A DNA stretch of 64,000 nt, taken from positions 10,378,501 to 10,442,500 of the forward strand of contig CM027377.1 in NCBI GenBank assembly GCA_015680905.1, read 5' to 3'. This document shows, one piece after another, positions 1 through 10,883 of this stretch (position 1 is the stretch's first letter; every line of letters starts with the position of its first letter). Under the pieces are notes generated by a model that searched no databases, was not told the DNA's origin, and saw only the letters and a program-made list of their open reading frames with translations. Both the position numbers and the translations under genes were made by a program. The DNA comes from Coptis chinensis (lineage: Eukaryota; Streptophyta; Magnoliopsida; Ranunculales; Ranunculaceae).

Positions 1-810
1 TTTACTTTTTAGTGATTTAATATGTATTATCATTGTTTGCAGATTAATTTATACACAATAAAAGTTGTTTGGCGTTGCAAGAGTTTGCGAAGCTAGGCGT
101 AATTTATGATATTTTTGTGAAGACAAAATTCCAAAGAGAACCATGTAATTACGCATATGCGCAGTAGACGATTTTCTATTGAGAGTTATGCAATTTTATT
201 TCGGTTTTAGATTGTAACAGTTAATTAACTCACTCATACAATCTTACTTAATGGAAATTTGTTGATCATTTTATATTATTGTGCCCTTCTTTTGTTATAT
301 ATTTTCTTTTTAAGTTTAATTGGTGTATGTTAGTTAAACTATGAAGGAAAAAAAAAAAAATAGAATATTTTGATTATGCAAAGGATAACAAATAGCAAAA
401 TTTTGACTGATGCTTCCATCGTTACCAAATATAGTGCAATTATAAAATCAAAAAATTTGACCACTAATGATGCTTTTGGCTACGAAATTAAAAATGTGGC
501 CAATAAGAAGTTTTCGCGATGCTGTAAAATGTCGGCAAACCAAACTAAATTTTTGAAAATTTTGGATCTTTAGTGACGATTAAAACATCGCCAAAGTGTT
601 ATTATTGGCAACGTTTAAATAAATGTCACAGTAGGTGTACCATTTGCGACGTTTTGAAATTGATAACGAGAACCAAATTTGGCGACGATTTTATAGCTTT
701 GGCCACGATTGAAAATGTCGCTGATTGGTAACTCTTTGGCGACAGTCAAAATTGTCACCTAAAAGAATTGCCGACTATAGCTTTAGCGACGATGGTGGGA
801 CGATGCAAAA
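1..810. repeat. Unassigned repeat, probable end region of a DNA transposon
   Basis: No credible gene. From about 400 to 810 the sequence repeats short motifs built on GGCGACGATTTT, GTCGCCAAAG and their reverse complements, in both orientations. Such clustered motifs are usual in the subterminal regions of plant DNA transposons. No terminal CACTA or other clear terminus was found, and the expected 3' LTR of the adjacent gypsy element is missing here, so this repeat may have replaced or interrupted it. Positions 1-400 are AT-rich and featureless apart from a short A-run near 349-360. Confidence 0.4.
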
Positions 811-881
811 GCGCCGGCTGAACCCTTTAAACCTTTTGGAGAAAATAAAAATAAAACCATGGAATATACAAAAATGCATTT

Positions 882-1139
882 TTATTGATAAAATTTCTTT
901 AACAAATAAGTGTTCCAAGGCCGTGGCAATGGTTTCCCCTCTTGGGTCTTGATCCAATACGCTATGTTGCCAACAACTCGTTCCATTATGTACGGTCCTT
1001 CCCATGTAGGTGCCAGCTTGGAGTCATCTTGGGTCTTTTTCAGAACTAAATCACCAGGTTGAAAAGATCGAGGATGTACTCGCTTGTTGTAGGACTTCTT
1101 TAGAGTTTGCTGGTAAGATGCCACTCTGATGGTTGCTAG
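882..1139 (-). pseudogene. Ty3/gypsy integrase C-terminal segment (3' end of pol), separated from the rest by a CACTA insertion
   Basis: Reading on the minus strand, this piece encodes the integrase C-terminal segment that follows the catalytic core in plant gypsy polyproteins. It has the YNKRV..RSFQPGDLVL core motif, then WEGPY and a terminal LLKKFYQ before a stop at 882-884. Its upstream half lies 14.2 kb away at 15338 and beyond. The reading frame continues if the CACTA element and one TAG target copy are removed, so the two pieces were one gene. Nothing beyond the stop resembles the LTR found at 20801-21360, so the element's 3' LTR is absent or outside the window. Confidence 0.85.
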
Positions 1140-1160
1140 CACTACACCAAAACAGGATAT
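1140..1160 (+). repeat. CACTA left terminal inverted repeat
   Basis: Starts CACTACACCAAAACAGGA and pairs with 15317-15337 with two mismatches in 21 bp (positions 6 and 19). It is preceded by the target copy TAG at 1137-1139. Confidence 0.93.
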
Positions 1161-1330
1161 TAGTAACGCTCCAGTTTTTTGCTTAGTAACGGTTTTAAAG
1201 TGTAACTAGGTTCCTAACGTTTTATAAGCGTTACAATTATATATAAAGTGTTACTTTAATTTTGCCAAATATGAGAATTAATTTGTTACGTTTTAAAATT
1301 GTTTGTTTGGACCAAAAAGCGTAAATAAAT
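1161..1330. repeat. CACTA left subterminal repeats
   Basis: Several copies in both orientations of GTAACG, GTTAC and TAACGTTT motifs lie just inside the left end and match those inside the right end. In characterised En/Spm elements such arrays bind the TNPA-type protein; that role is inferred here. Confidence 0.7.
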
Positions 1331-1904
1331 CGTGAATATTAAATATAACATTAAAATAATAGCTAAATTAGAATTTAAGATTTCTAAATTAAAATTTTCG
1401 GTGAGAGGAAAGAAATTTCGGTGAGAGGGAAAGGCCAAAATTCTCGCGCTCTTTTCCCCTATTTAAGATTACTAATGAACAGCCCTATTTTCATCGCTTC
1501 TCTCGTTCAACAAGTTCATCCTTCAACAAGTTTTGGGAGTCAGCACCGGTCGCCGCTGCTGCTATTAGGTAACGTAGTTTACGCGCCTTCTTCTTCTATG
1601 ATTTTCTATGTTTCATCATCTCATATCTCTTTTTCAATTTTTCACACTACTACTAGGTGATATCACAACTGAAATTAACTTGGGTGTTGGTTGGCTACAG
1701 TTATAACCAAAGGTGCGATTTTTATTACTTGTGTTATTCATTAAAAAATTCGATTTTTGTGGTTTGATTTTGCTCTTCTATATGTAATTAGTAATTACTT
1801 ATTTTAGTTATGTTATGATTTATATTTTTCCTGGTTTGTGGATTGTTAGATTAATATTCATGCTAGCAAACACACACACGGTCTGTATAATGAATACACC
1901 AGTC
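1331..1904. other. Non-coding stretch between CACTA end and MOS2 fragment
   Basis: AT-rich, with one pyrimidine-rich 5'-UTR-like segment near 1440-1660 that has no recognisable protein similarity. I cannot assign it; it may be the 5' part of the captured MOS2 locus. Confidence 0.4.
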
Positions 1905-2244
1905 CTGTTGATGACAAACCCAAACCCAAACTCAACTTCATACGGTTTAAATATCAGACCCAAGAAAGATACGGGTGTGGACAAAAAGGCAACTAATAAT
2001 AATGTTGCTCTTGAGTTGAAATTGTTGGAGAAATTTCGTGAAGATATAAAAAAGTTTCCAGATGATAAAGGGTTGGAAGAGTTTATAGGTGTTCCGTTAA
2101 TGGGTATGGGAAAGCAAGACTTGGCCGGGTATGGGTGGTATAGGGAGAGGGATTGGGAAGAATGCGGAACGAGATGTTAAGGTTGTTCAGTATAGAGGAG
2201 TGTTTGAAGGTAAAGCTGGTATAGGTTTTGTTCTTCGAAACTAA
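1905..2244 (+). pseudogene. MOS2-like G-patch protein fragment, frameshifted
   Basis: The first frame reads a segment containing SYGLNIRPK, then KLLEKFREDIKKFPDDKGLEEF, then a G-patch start (LAGYGW). Near 2148-2152 the frame shifts, and the second frame continues with IGKNAERDVKVV and ends ...GIGFV before a stop at 2242-2244. The order and spacing match plant MOS2, a nuclear RNA-binding protein with one G-patch and two KOW domains, required for innate immunity signalling and miRNA processing in Arabidopsis. Only the region around the G-patch is present and the KOW domains are missing. It lies inside the CACTA element, so capture by that transposon is likely. The family assignment is from remembered motifs, not a search. 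Confidence 0.75.
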
Positions 2245-2300
2245 CTAATTAAGGTACAAGTTTACCAAAGAGTTTTATTATAACGTTATGAGTGCCAAAG

Positions 2301-2315
2301 AATGAACCTGAATAA
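2301..2315. repeat. Target-site duplication, left copy, of the SmD1 retropseudogene
   Basis: AATGAACCTGAATAA here recurs with one mismatch at 3125-3139, just after the poly(A) run. Confidence 0.85.
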
Positions 2316-3124
2316 CTCCTCTCGACTTAAACCCTAGTTTTTGGTTTCTTCCCTCGCCTCAAACAACGCCAATTTTACAATGAAGCTCGTCGGGTTTTGA
2401 TGAAGTTGAACAACGAGACAATTGTCGATCGAGCTTGAACGGCACTATTGTTCATGGCACCATCACCGGGTAGATATCGATATGAATACTCATTTGAAGA
2501 CGGTTAAACCGACGCTGAAAGGAAAGAATCCAAAGGACTCTTGATCATCCGACCGTGAGGGGCAGCAGATTCGCTATTACATTCTCCCCGACAAAGATAA
2601 ACCTTGAGACTTTACCGGTTGAGGAGACACCTAGGGTCAAGCTAAAGAAACCAACAACCGGGAGGCCTATGGGGCGGGTCGCTGGGCGGGTGGGCGAGGA
2701 CGCCGACATGGCGGTGGTCGCTAGAAATGTTGGACTTCTACAAATTTTTGCAGGATTTGCTTATGTACAAGAGTGGGCATATGGAGAGATTTGTTTGGAT
2801 GTTAAGGATAGCCAGATTTCGCTTACCATTCTTACTTTGTTGAAATGTTTTTAGCATAAGCCTACTTGGATGGATACTTAGTAGAATTGTAGAATTGTTT
2901 GAACTCATTTCATGTGAATGCATAGTACAATTTGGTTCAGTACTGTTTATCTTTTGGCATTTGAGGATTATAACAATTAGAATTGACAGATTGGTGATAA
3001 CCCACATTTCTCTTTTGGAGGGAAGGTTCATAGAATGGCCACCTTCTTTGTTTAATGACATTAAAATTCAGATTTGAAGAAAATAGGTGGCCATGGAGTT
3101 TCATTTTTCAAAAAAAAAAAAAAA
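2316..3124 (+). pseudogene. Processed (retro)pseudogene of small nuclear ribonucleoprotein Sm D1
   Basis: An ATG at 2380 opens a decayed copy of the Sm D1 reading frame: MKLV, then in shifted frames LMKLNNETI, GTIVHGTITG, DIDMNTHLKTVK, RYYILPD, NLETLPVEETPRVK and a C-terminal GR-rich tail near 2660-2700. Sm D1 is a core subunit of the spliceosomal snRNP ring. The coding stretch is continuous without introns and carries stops (for example at 2398-2400) and small indels. A 3'-UTR-like stretch follows and ends in a poly(A) run (3110-3126). The unit is bracketed by a 15-bp direct repeat. Intron loss, poly(A) and long target duplications indicate LINE-mediated retroposition of an mRNA into DNA now inside the CACTA element. 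Confidence 0.9.
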
Positions 3125-3139
3125 AATGAACCTGAGTAA
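3125..3139. repeat. Target-site duplication, right copy, of the SmD1 retropseudogene
   Basis: AATGAACCTGAGTAA directly follows the poly(A) and matches 2301-2315 at 14 of 15 bases. Confidence 0.85.
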
Positions 3140-3313
3140 GTTGTTATACTTTACTATATTGACCAAATGTCATCTGTTAGTGTCCTCCCCTTCACCGGTT
3201 GAATGATTCTAACACTGGGTTAATATCTCAGCTCTGTCTTGAGTGATTAACAAGGTATGCTTGAACTGAGCTGACAGACTCCCATCTGATGTAACAACCG
3301 TCCAGTTATCGTC

Positions 3314-3600
3314 CACTAGTAGAAAAAAGGCTTTTTGTGACTGTTTTAAAATGTTATTTGTGACTATTCTATTCAAAACGGTCACAAATGGCAGAAAATG
3401 GTTTTTGTGACTGTTTTAAAAAGTTTTTGGTAACGTGCGTTTCCGAAACGGTCACAAATGTTTTTTTTTCCCCTAAAAAAGGTGTATATGTGTGGAGAAC
3501 TATTTGTGACTATTTTACTAAAATAGTTACATATTATCAGACTTTAAGTGACCGTTTGACCTATTATTTGATCCAACTAGTTTTTTTTTAGTCCAAATAG
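3314..3600 (+). mobile_element. 5' end of a second CACTA-type element
   Basis: CACTAGTAGAAAAAAGG at 3314 is a typical plant CACTA terminus. It is followed by alternating TTTGTGACTGTTTTAAAA and ACGGTCACAAATG motifs to about 3560, a subterminal array distinct from that of the host CACTA. The preceding bases are GTC. No clean matching right terminus was found; a region with related GTGACGG motifs at 10577-10883 may be its decayed 3' end. Confidence 0.6.
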
Positions 3601-4090
3601 CCCCACTCCACTAAAAAACAACTAAATTCGAAACACGACACACCAACGCTCACTCTCACCTCCCTTTGTCTCCACTTCCTTCAAACTCTAAGTACCTCCT
3701 CAAAATTTGTTATTTTTTCTCAATTTGTCTTGTGTTTTGGAGGATTGTTGATACACCTATACGTAACTCGCAGGGGTTGTACCAAAAGATGGACCCATGA
3801 AGGTCTCTTCACGTCCTTGGTTTCACTATTCAAATCGAAAAAGAGTAAGAGCGCATTAATAATCGAACAAGTCGGGTTTACTATTGCATTTTCTATAATC
3901 TTCAAGTTGTTTCGATAAGAACATTTCAGAGTCAGATTCGCAAATTGTTAGTCCTCATAAAAAATTGTTTAGAATGTTGTGATTTTATTTAACAGTATGG
4001 TCCAATTTTTTTAATATCAAAACAACTTTTAATTTATGTGAAGACTTATTTCACTCGAAATCAACCCCGAATTCAGTTCATACTTCATAC
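3601..4090. other. Non-coding stretch
   Basis: Nothing recognisable. Positions 3640-3720 are pyrimidine-rich and 5'-UTR-like, and the short ORFs on both strands at 3720-3918 have no recognisable similarity. Confidence 0.4.
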
Positions 4091-4515
4091 CATAGTACAA
4101 AATATCCCGATATATCCCGATATTTGGGGATATCTATCCATATTTTAGAAAAAGATATATAAATATCACGATATGTTAAGAGATATATACGACTGTAAAT
4201 ATCGGTGATATTTTGACGATATTTGTGATATTTGGAGATATTTTGCGATATTTGGAGATATTTAGCGATATTTTGTATATATAACAATTTTATTTAATAT
4301 TTATCATTATATTTTAAATAAATATAAATAATGTATCATGATGATATATAAAGAAATATCTACAATATCCACGATATTTATCGATATTTTGGATATATCT
4401 ACGATATTTGCATGTGAAACAATGTCAAATATCCCCAAAGAGAGGGATATATCCACGATACATATCCAGAAATTCAGTATCGATAAATACCCATATCCTG
4501 ATATTTTGTACTATG
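4091..4515. mobile_element. hAT-type MITE with 8-bp target duplication
   Basis: Inverted ends CATAGTACAAAATATCCCGA (left) and its near-complement ending TTTTGTACTATG (right) bound a 425-bp non-coding element full of GATAT/ATATC words that can fold back. The identical 8-mer CTTCATAC lies immediately outside both ends (4083-4090 and 4516-4523). An 8-bp duplication is the hallmark of hAT elements. It has no coding capacity, so it would need a transposase from elsewhere. Confidence 0.88.
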
Positions 4516-4681
4516 CTTCATACTATAAATCCACTTCATTTCGCAGATAATTGTTAGAGTTTGGGTGCCTAAGTTGCACCGAAGCAACTCTGGCCACGAC
4601 TCAAAAGAAACTGTCCACGCACTAAGCTAGCACTCCCAAATTTCCACCTCTACACATCTGCACCTGGTCTTCTCTCTCTTA

Positions 4682-6378
4682 GGCTAACTCCAATGGTTTG
4701 GTGCGCCAAAACACCAAACCACAATAACACAGTAGATACAGTTAGTGAGATAGCGAAATCAAATCCAATGGTTTATTTTTCCAGCCGCCAGTGTCACTGG
4801 CGTCCAACACAAAATATTAAATATCGGTTAAAAAAAAAACCAAGCTTTTTTGTACGCCATCACCAGTGGCGGGCAAGAAATTAAAAAAAATCAAACTTTT
4901 TGTAATGCCATCACCAGTGGCGTGTAGTTATTTATTTATTCCTATATTACCCTTTAAAAAGAAATAAAAAAAAAAAACAAAAAACCAAAAAAAACCAAAA
5001 AAAAACCAAAAACCAAGTTTTTGTGCGCCATCACCGAAAAAAAAAAAAAACCAAAACCTTATGCGCCATCATCACCAATAAAAAAAAAAAAACCAAAACC
5101 ATACCATACCATTGTTCACGTAAGTTAGTTCCAGGGGCAAACATAGTAATCAAACTTGTACCTTGGTTATCCTTTTTGTAGAATGCATTCGATTTATCAA
5201 ATGAAGCATAAAAGTGCCACGATTGTTTCAAAGACTACCTTCGTTCCCTGTTTTGATCAAAAGCCACCTAGACCGGAGGAGATGTTCCGTGATTGTCGAG
5301 AATGGCTTTAAGTTGATTCATCACATTTTATTATACATTGGCTGGTTTCATCGACTCTTGCAAAAGTTTAGTCAAAATAGTTGTTGAGTACTTGAGTTTC
5401 GGATGACCTCTTTGGAGAAATGAGTGTCCATTGAGATAAACAAGGCAATATTAAGCACTTTAGTGTTGTTTCTCTTGTTCGACTCTTCCTCGGCCTCTGT
5501 CTCTTGCATTAATGAGAAGCCATCTCAAAACCTTCACCTTTGTCTCAGGTTTAATGAGAGGCCATTTCAAAGCTTCTCTCCTTCGACAATAACCACCAAA
5601 CATGCGTATTGTGATATAGTCACATCAGTTAATCAACTCCGTGAGGCGCAAAGTTCATGTTGAGAACCAATGAAACTACCGGTCTACCAAGCCGGGTAGT
5701 GGTATATGTACATCAACATAATTCCAACGTCCATTCTTATTGCAATGTGCAACACTATGATATGCCTAGCTCGGTAGAGTATTCTTGTTTTAATGCTGGA
5801 GGTGAAGAGACCATCTTCGATGCGCCCAAGAGAGAGATGGAAACCATCTACAACAACCAAAGCCAATCTGTCTCCTTCCTGGACAAAAACAGGAGGGATG
5901 CCGTCGCCATGGATGGTTGCTTGCTACTTGAATAAACAATAAAGCAAAAATTAAATAAAAACAACGTATACCACTCACAAAAGGGTAGGATAGAATGGTA
6001 ATTGAACAAATTAAGTTATTAAAAAAACAAAAAAAAAAAAAAGAATCAATTCTGTACGCCATTGTGAGTGGCGGTAACTTATTATTTCAATTAATAATTC
6101 AATTCATGCGCCATTGTGAGTGGCGGCAACAATAATTAACTTATTATTTAAATTAATTCACATTCCTACCCGCCAATCGGCTACGGCGCAACACTAATAA
6201 TGATTTTTTGATTGTACGCCATTGGCAATGGCGCGGGAGCATATACGCTATAACGTTAAAATTGACTGCAAAAATAGAGAAATTTATGAAGATAGCGTTG
6301 GCGGTATAACGTTTTAACGTACCATTGGATCACATTTTACGTTAAATTTGATGATTTGCAGCACCATTGGACTTAGCC
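4682..6378. mobile_element. PIF/Harbinger-like non-autonomous element
   Basis: The left end GGCTAACTCCAATGG and the right end (reverse complement GGCTAAGTCCAATGG) form inverted termini, flanked by TTA at 4679-4681 and 6379-6381. A TTA/TAA 3-bp duplication is typical of PIF/Harbinger elements. The interior has short CGCCA...TGGCG palindromes near both ends (for example 4786-4802, 4856-4873, 6057-6073, 6217-6233). Short ORFs in 5424-5935 show no recognisable transposase motif, so the 1.7-kb copy is taken as non-autonomous. Confidence 0.85.
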
Positions 6379-6381
6379 TTA

Positions 6382-8800
6382 TCCCTCTGTAAGTTATGTT
6401 TTTTTTATTCAAATCCACCAAATCGAGACCAGGAAGAAAGTGGATTACAAACGGTGTTCCGATCTCGGTTACGAAGTAGTTGAGAAGATGATAAAGATGG
6501 AGAACGAGAAAGGGATAAGAGAAGTATCTGATTTGAAAGTGAAACCTTTACGGCGTTACTGCTCTAACTTCGAGGTGGACGATGAGAGAAGGGTAAGAGA
6601 ACTGTCAAGTCGATTTCTTTGCTTCGGCCAATCGAACCAAGTTATTTATTATAGGGTTTTTTTTTTTTTTTTTTTTACCCTTTTAATTTGCTAGCTTTAA
6701 TTAAAGTTTTTTCCCCCTTTATATTGAGATTTTGCTTTTGGCCGGATTCCGTTTCTAATCCTTCGTTCAATTGCACAAGAATGAAAAGGTATCCCAGTTG
6801 ACAACACTCTTCATCTATCCCCAGCATCCCATGCTTCAGAACTAGCCCTTCTAGGAGCAAGGCTGCCTCCAAATGCAAGGTTCAGTTTTTCTTCTTCAGC
6901 AGCTCCTTCATTTGAGCTTCCTTTACGTGACAAGCTTCTTTCAGGAGGCTCAACTCCACCAAGTAGAACTACCTTCTCGGGTATTGCCTGCACTCCTACT
7001 TTCTCGCCACTACAACCCATGCACCTTCCTCGACATCTTCTTTAGAAGGGAAAAAAACCGAATCATCTAGAACTTTCACAGATCCCAAGGTATATCAAAC
7101 CGATAAAGTCGGGTGGCATTTCCCCTATAGTAAGAAACTTGCTGCAGTTCCATCACCGAGAGAATGATTGCTGATCCGTAAGGCTTGCCCCTACATGGAG
7201 TTTCATGGAAAACAAGAAGTTTTCATCCTCTACTCTTGCTTTGGGCATTATCACTTGAACATGAGCTTTTTCTCCCGTAACCCGCTCAAGTATTGGCTCA
7301 TCATTGTCGATGGAGTATTTATCCCAGGTCTATATTGCATCGTTAGAAGTGAGTAATCGTGTAACTAGAATTGCTCACTCGATCCTTACAAGAATGAAAA
7401 CTTGTGAAATTGTTTGCATTTGCGAGGTAATAAAATAAAAAACTGAATCCTTACAAGAATGAAAACTGGCTTAATTAGTTATTTTTTATTGCATTTGCTA
7501 GGTAATAGTTTTGCTTGTCATCTATCTTGGTGAGCAATTGTTTGCGTGGATGTTTGGAAAGCTCAACTGCCTCCGACAGTCATGGCCAGCAATTTTTATT
7601 CGTTTTGTTTAGGTACTATTGTTTTCCTTTCTCCTATATAATTAAAGAGTTTTTACTGTTAGTATGGGCTTGGTGTTTTGTTTCTTCATCATGGCTTGGT
7701 CTTTTTTTCAAGAGGACCTTGTCACAAGTTAGTTTGATCTTAATTTCCCTGAGATGAACATTAGAAAAAAGTCTTTGTTTTCAACAAATAAGGAACACAT
7801 AATTGTGCTTTAATTTTCCGCCATTGGATAGTCTGACTGTTTGTTTTAGAAGCAAAGTTATAAAGTTATTGCTTTGACTTTAAGGAACTCAAGGGGTCTC
7901 TTTCATTGATGTCCCATTGCATAGTAAAATCCAAACTGACTGTTTGTCTTAATCTTTGATATTGGGTTGAACTAAAGATTCCCTACTGAAAATACACTTC
8001 AAATTTATTTACTCAGTTGTTCACATTTAGTCTTTTTTTTTTTTATTATCAATGAGTAGGCATTAATGGGCTTGTTACTTTGAGGTTTCTTCTGTGATCA
8101 AAATACTTATTGGTGATTTGGTGTTTGATTGCAAGTAGGAATCAAATGCATGCAAGGAGTGAGTCTTTGGATAGCTTGTCTAGCACTAGCCACAAGGATT
8201 GAAGAGAACAAGCCTTACAGCTGGTAATTTTTTTTTTCTCACATTAATTAGTAGAGTAGATAAAACATTAATTGTTTAAGGGCTTTCCAATTATTGATGA
8301 AATGGAGTTGTGGGAATGAGATGGACTGGAATTGACTTGGTCCAAGCTGATAAGTAACCCAATTAGACTCCTTAAATGATGAATTAGCTTATTACATATG
8401 TAATATTTGAGTTTCCACTATCCAGTGGCTCGTTAAGAATAGAATCTACACTACCCCTATACATTGATGGTTGAGATAGATGGAACCTCCAATGATCTAT
8501 AGAATGTATGCACTATTTATATGTGTTATGACCAAGAAATTTGATTGTTTGGTCCGTTTTGTGCGGAGACATGTATATACATATACTTCGTTAGCTTTTG
8601 GACTCTCTCCCATAATGAAAAAGTTCAAACAAGATTCGACCATAGAGCGTAGGATTCTATTGATTAAGACACATTTACCTTGTGGTCCTTATCCAAGTTG
8701 CAAAATACAACTAGTTCAATAAATGTGGATTAGTTTTCCCGCTTCGAAGCCATCTGCTTGGTCAAATACTTATGCAACTTCTTGCTGGTGTAAGGATTAG
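6382..8800. other. Mosaic region with possible unidentified gene fragments
   Basis: Several stretches look like exon pieces but match no family I can name. The plus strand has a short frame at 6440-6600, a Ser/Pro-rich frame at 6785-7045 containing HLSPASHASELALLGA, and a piece at 8150-8235 next to an AG acceptor-like site. The minus strand has a frame around 7165-7330 containing WDKYSIDNDEPILERVTGEK. They are separated by intron-like AT-rich DNA. The setting inside a CACTA element suggests captured gene pieces, but identity is unknown. Confidence 0.35.
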
Positions 8801-8960
8801 CACTACACCATTCGGGTGATTTTGCAACATTTCACAATTTTCATTAGTAACTTATACAGCCGTTAGGATATTTTGAACAGTTGTATTCCGTTAGAAACGA
8901 TTGTAACTGCCACTTAATTTTTGTACAGTAATAGAATTTCTTTGTAACGTATATTTAGAT
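8801..8960 (+). repeat. Possible 5' terminus of a third CACTA-like element
   Basis: CACTACACCATTCGGGTGA follows TAG and is followed by loosely repeated GTAAC/CCGTTAG words. The start resembles the termini at 1140 and 59789 for the first ten bases. No matching right terminus was found. Confidence 0.35.
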
Positions 8961-10576
8961 ATTAGGTGACGCTTACAGAAACATTTACCAATGGTAAAAT
9001 GAACAAGTGAAAAATTAAAAAACCATGAAATTATAAGGGGGACTATTTTTATTGTCGTGCGCATCTCACGCAAACCCTTAAACAGAACGAAGAAAAATCA
9101 AACAGAGGGAAAATGATAAACTTTGTTGCTGCCGCTCATCAACTTATCTTTTTCTATTTTCTTCTTCCTCCCATTTCTCCTTCCTTCCTCCTTTCAATTC
9201 GTAACAATGTTTGATTTTTGTTTCGACTATTTAGGGTGTTTTGAGAAGTTGTTTGGTACTTAATTTAGCACAATATTTGCTCGATCTACTCAAGAAGGTT
9301 GTTTTTTTGGCAAGGTAAGACACTGTATTGGGTTTGAGGGTTTCATTTTTTTGAAATTTGGTTTTTAACTTGCTTTCGGCAAGGATAGATTTGCTTTTGG
9401 CGCATATGTTCACTCTGTTTGTTGTGCACATATTACTTTAAGAGTCACCTGAAGAAATTTCAGCTTTCTCTCTTCCTTCTGCTCTAAAGCAACATATAAA
9501 TACATTTTAATGTACCTCTTATTAATTTTTTTTTTTCATTTATATATTCAAGTTTCTGTATTTTTAGTTATTTTTGGATAATCTTCAATGGGGTTGTTTG
9601 TGATTAATTGGTTGTTTTTATGCACGATTTTGGTGTTGAAACTTTTGCCTTGCGATGAATTGGGGATTGTACAGTATGGATATTTGTTCACTCACCACTG
9701 GGTATTGGAGGTATACTTAGTAATTTGTAAGGGGTTTTTGTCAGAAATTGCAAGAGTTAGGGGTTAAGCAGTATGGAGGGTGCAATTATATGGAACTGCT
9801 ATATCCATTCTCTTCATAGGTAGTTAATTGCGTGCATCCATAGTTAAATTAGTATTGACCTGCAACCACTCAGCTCCTGCTGATGCACAAGTTCATAAAC
9901 TTGGGCTACATCAAGCAAAGTTAAAGTGTTACCTGTTAATCTAGTTTTGCTAATACAGGGAACTTGTTTGATTAGCTTGCTAGGATCTGCACTGTACCAT
10001 GTAATAATTAAACTTAAGTAAGATGAATAGTCTTCTTGTGCATATTGATTACTTTGCAGCATATGCGAATGCATGCTTTAAGGAATTCAGTTAGTGACAG
10101 GGCATTCCATTCGCTGCACCATGAAAGGGCCGACACTTTTTCTAAAAGAAGGGTATGACGCTCCATTAGTAAGCACGAGTATGACACAGTTTAGAAAAGC
10201 AACTATGTCATAACGATTTTACTTTTAATAAATTTGATTGGTCGAATATTAACTATGTTGTTTTTTGTACAATGCCAGGAAGAATCTTTCGAATTGAGAT
10301 TGTACAACTATGAATTTTGTCGAACTACCACCAAGATTCATCATGGGCGGCAGGAAATGCATGTGGCTATATCTCACATCTTTTTTGCTATTGAATTTAA
10401 ATGTTTCTTTCTTTTTTTGTCTATGTACAGAGATTGAGATGTTCAAGTGGAAATAGTGTTTGTAATGAAATATTTTTTGGAATGTAACGAATTATATGAG
10501 TTTATGAAGTTATATGAAGGGTATGTATTTAGCTGCTTATGAGTGTGGAATTAGTGTAGAATGAGATTTTTTTTTT
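8961..10576. other. Non-coding stretch, 5'-UTR-like in part
   Basis: Positions 9060-9230 are rich in CTTCCTCC pyrimidine words and are followed by GT-led, T-rich DNA, as in a plant leader exon and first intron. No protein-coding exon can be assigned, so a captured leader of an unknown gene is possible. Confidence 0.3.
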
Positions 10577-10883
10577 AATAAAATAGAATGATTTTTATGA
10601 CGATATTAAGAAAACTGATGTAAATAACAGCTCTTTTATGACAGTTTACAATTCAATTTGTAACTGTTTCACCAAAAGAGTCACGGAAACCATGTTTTTT
10701 AGTGACTGTTTTTTACTATTTGTCACGGTGTCATGTGTTGTTAGAAGGCTACTATTGAAGGAATATTTGTGACGGTTTCGGGAAAAAAAAAATGACTCCC
10801 ACTCCGTCACGGTTTTGGAAAAAAAAAAAACAGTGACAAAAGACTTGTGTCACTGTTTTTAACAGTGATATAAAGCTTTTTTT
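10577..10883 (-). repeat. Subterminal repeat array of a CACTA-like element (decayed right end)
   Basis: Repeats of GTGACGGTTT, GTCACGG and AACAGTGA in both orientations end at AGCTTTTTTTCTTG, resembling the reverse complement of the inner part of the terminus at 3314. The final CACTA bases are not recognisable, so pairing with 3314 is only suggested. Confidence 0.45.

Noticed and set aside
361-390. AGGAT near 382 as the second target copy of the gypsy element
   Set aside because: No LTR adjoins it, so a 5-base match is not informative.
10551-10559. TTAGTG followed by TAG as the right end of the CACTA-like terminus at 8801
   Set aside because: The three-base flank matches, but the inner bases do not match the inverted left terminus, so chance is more likely.
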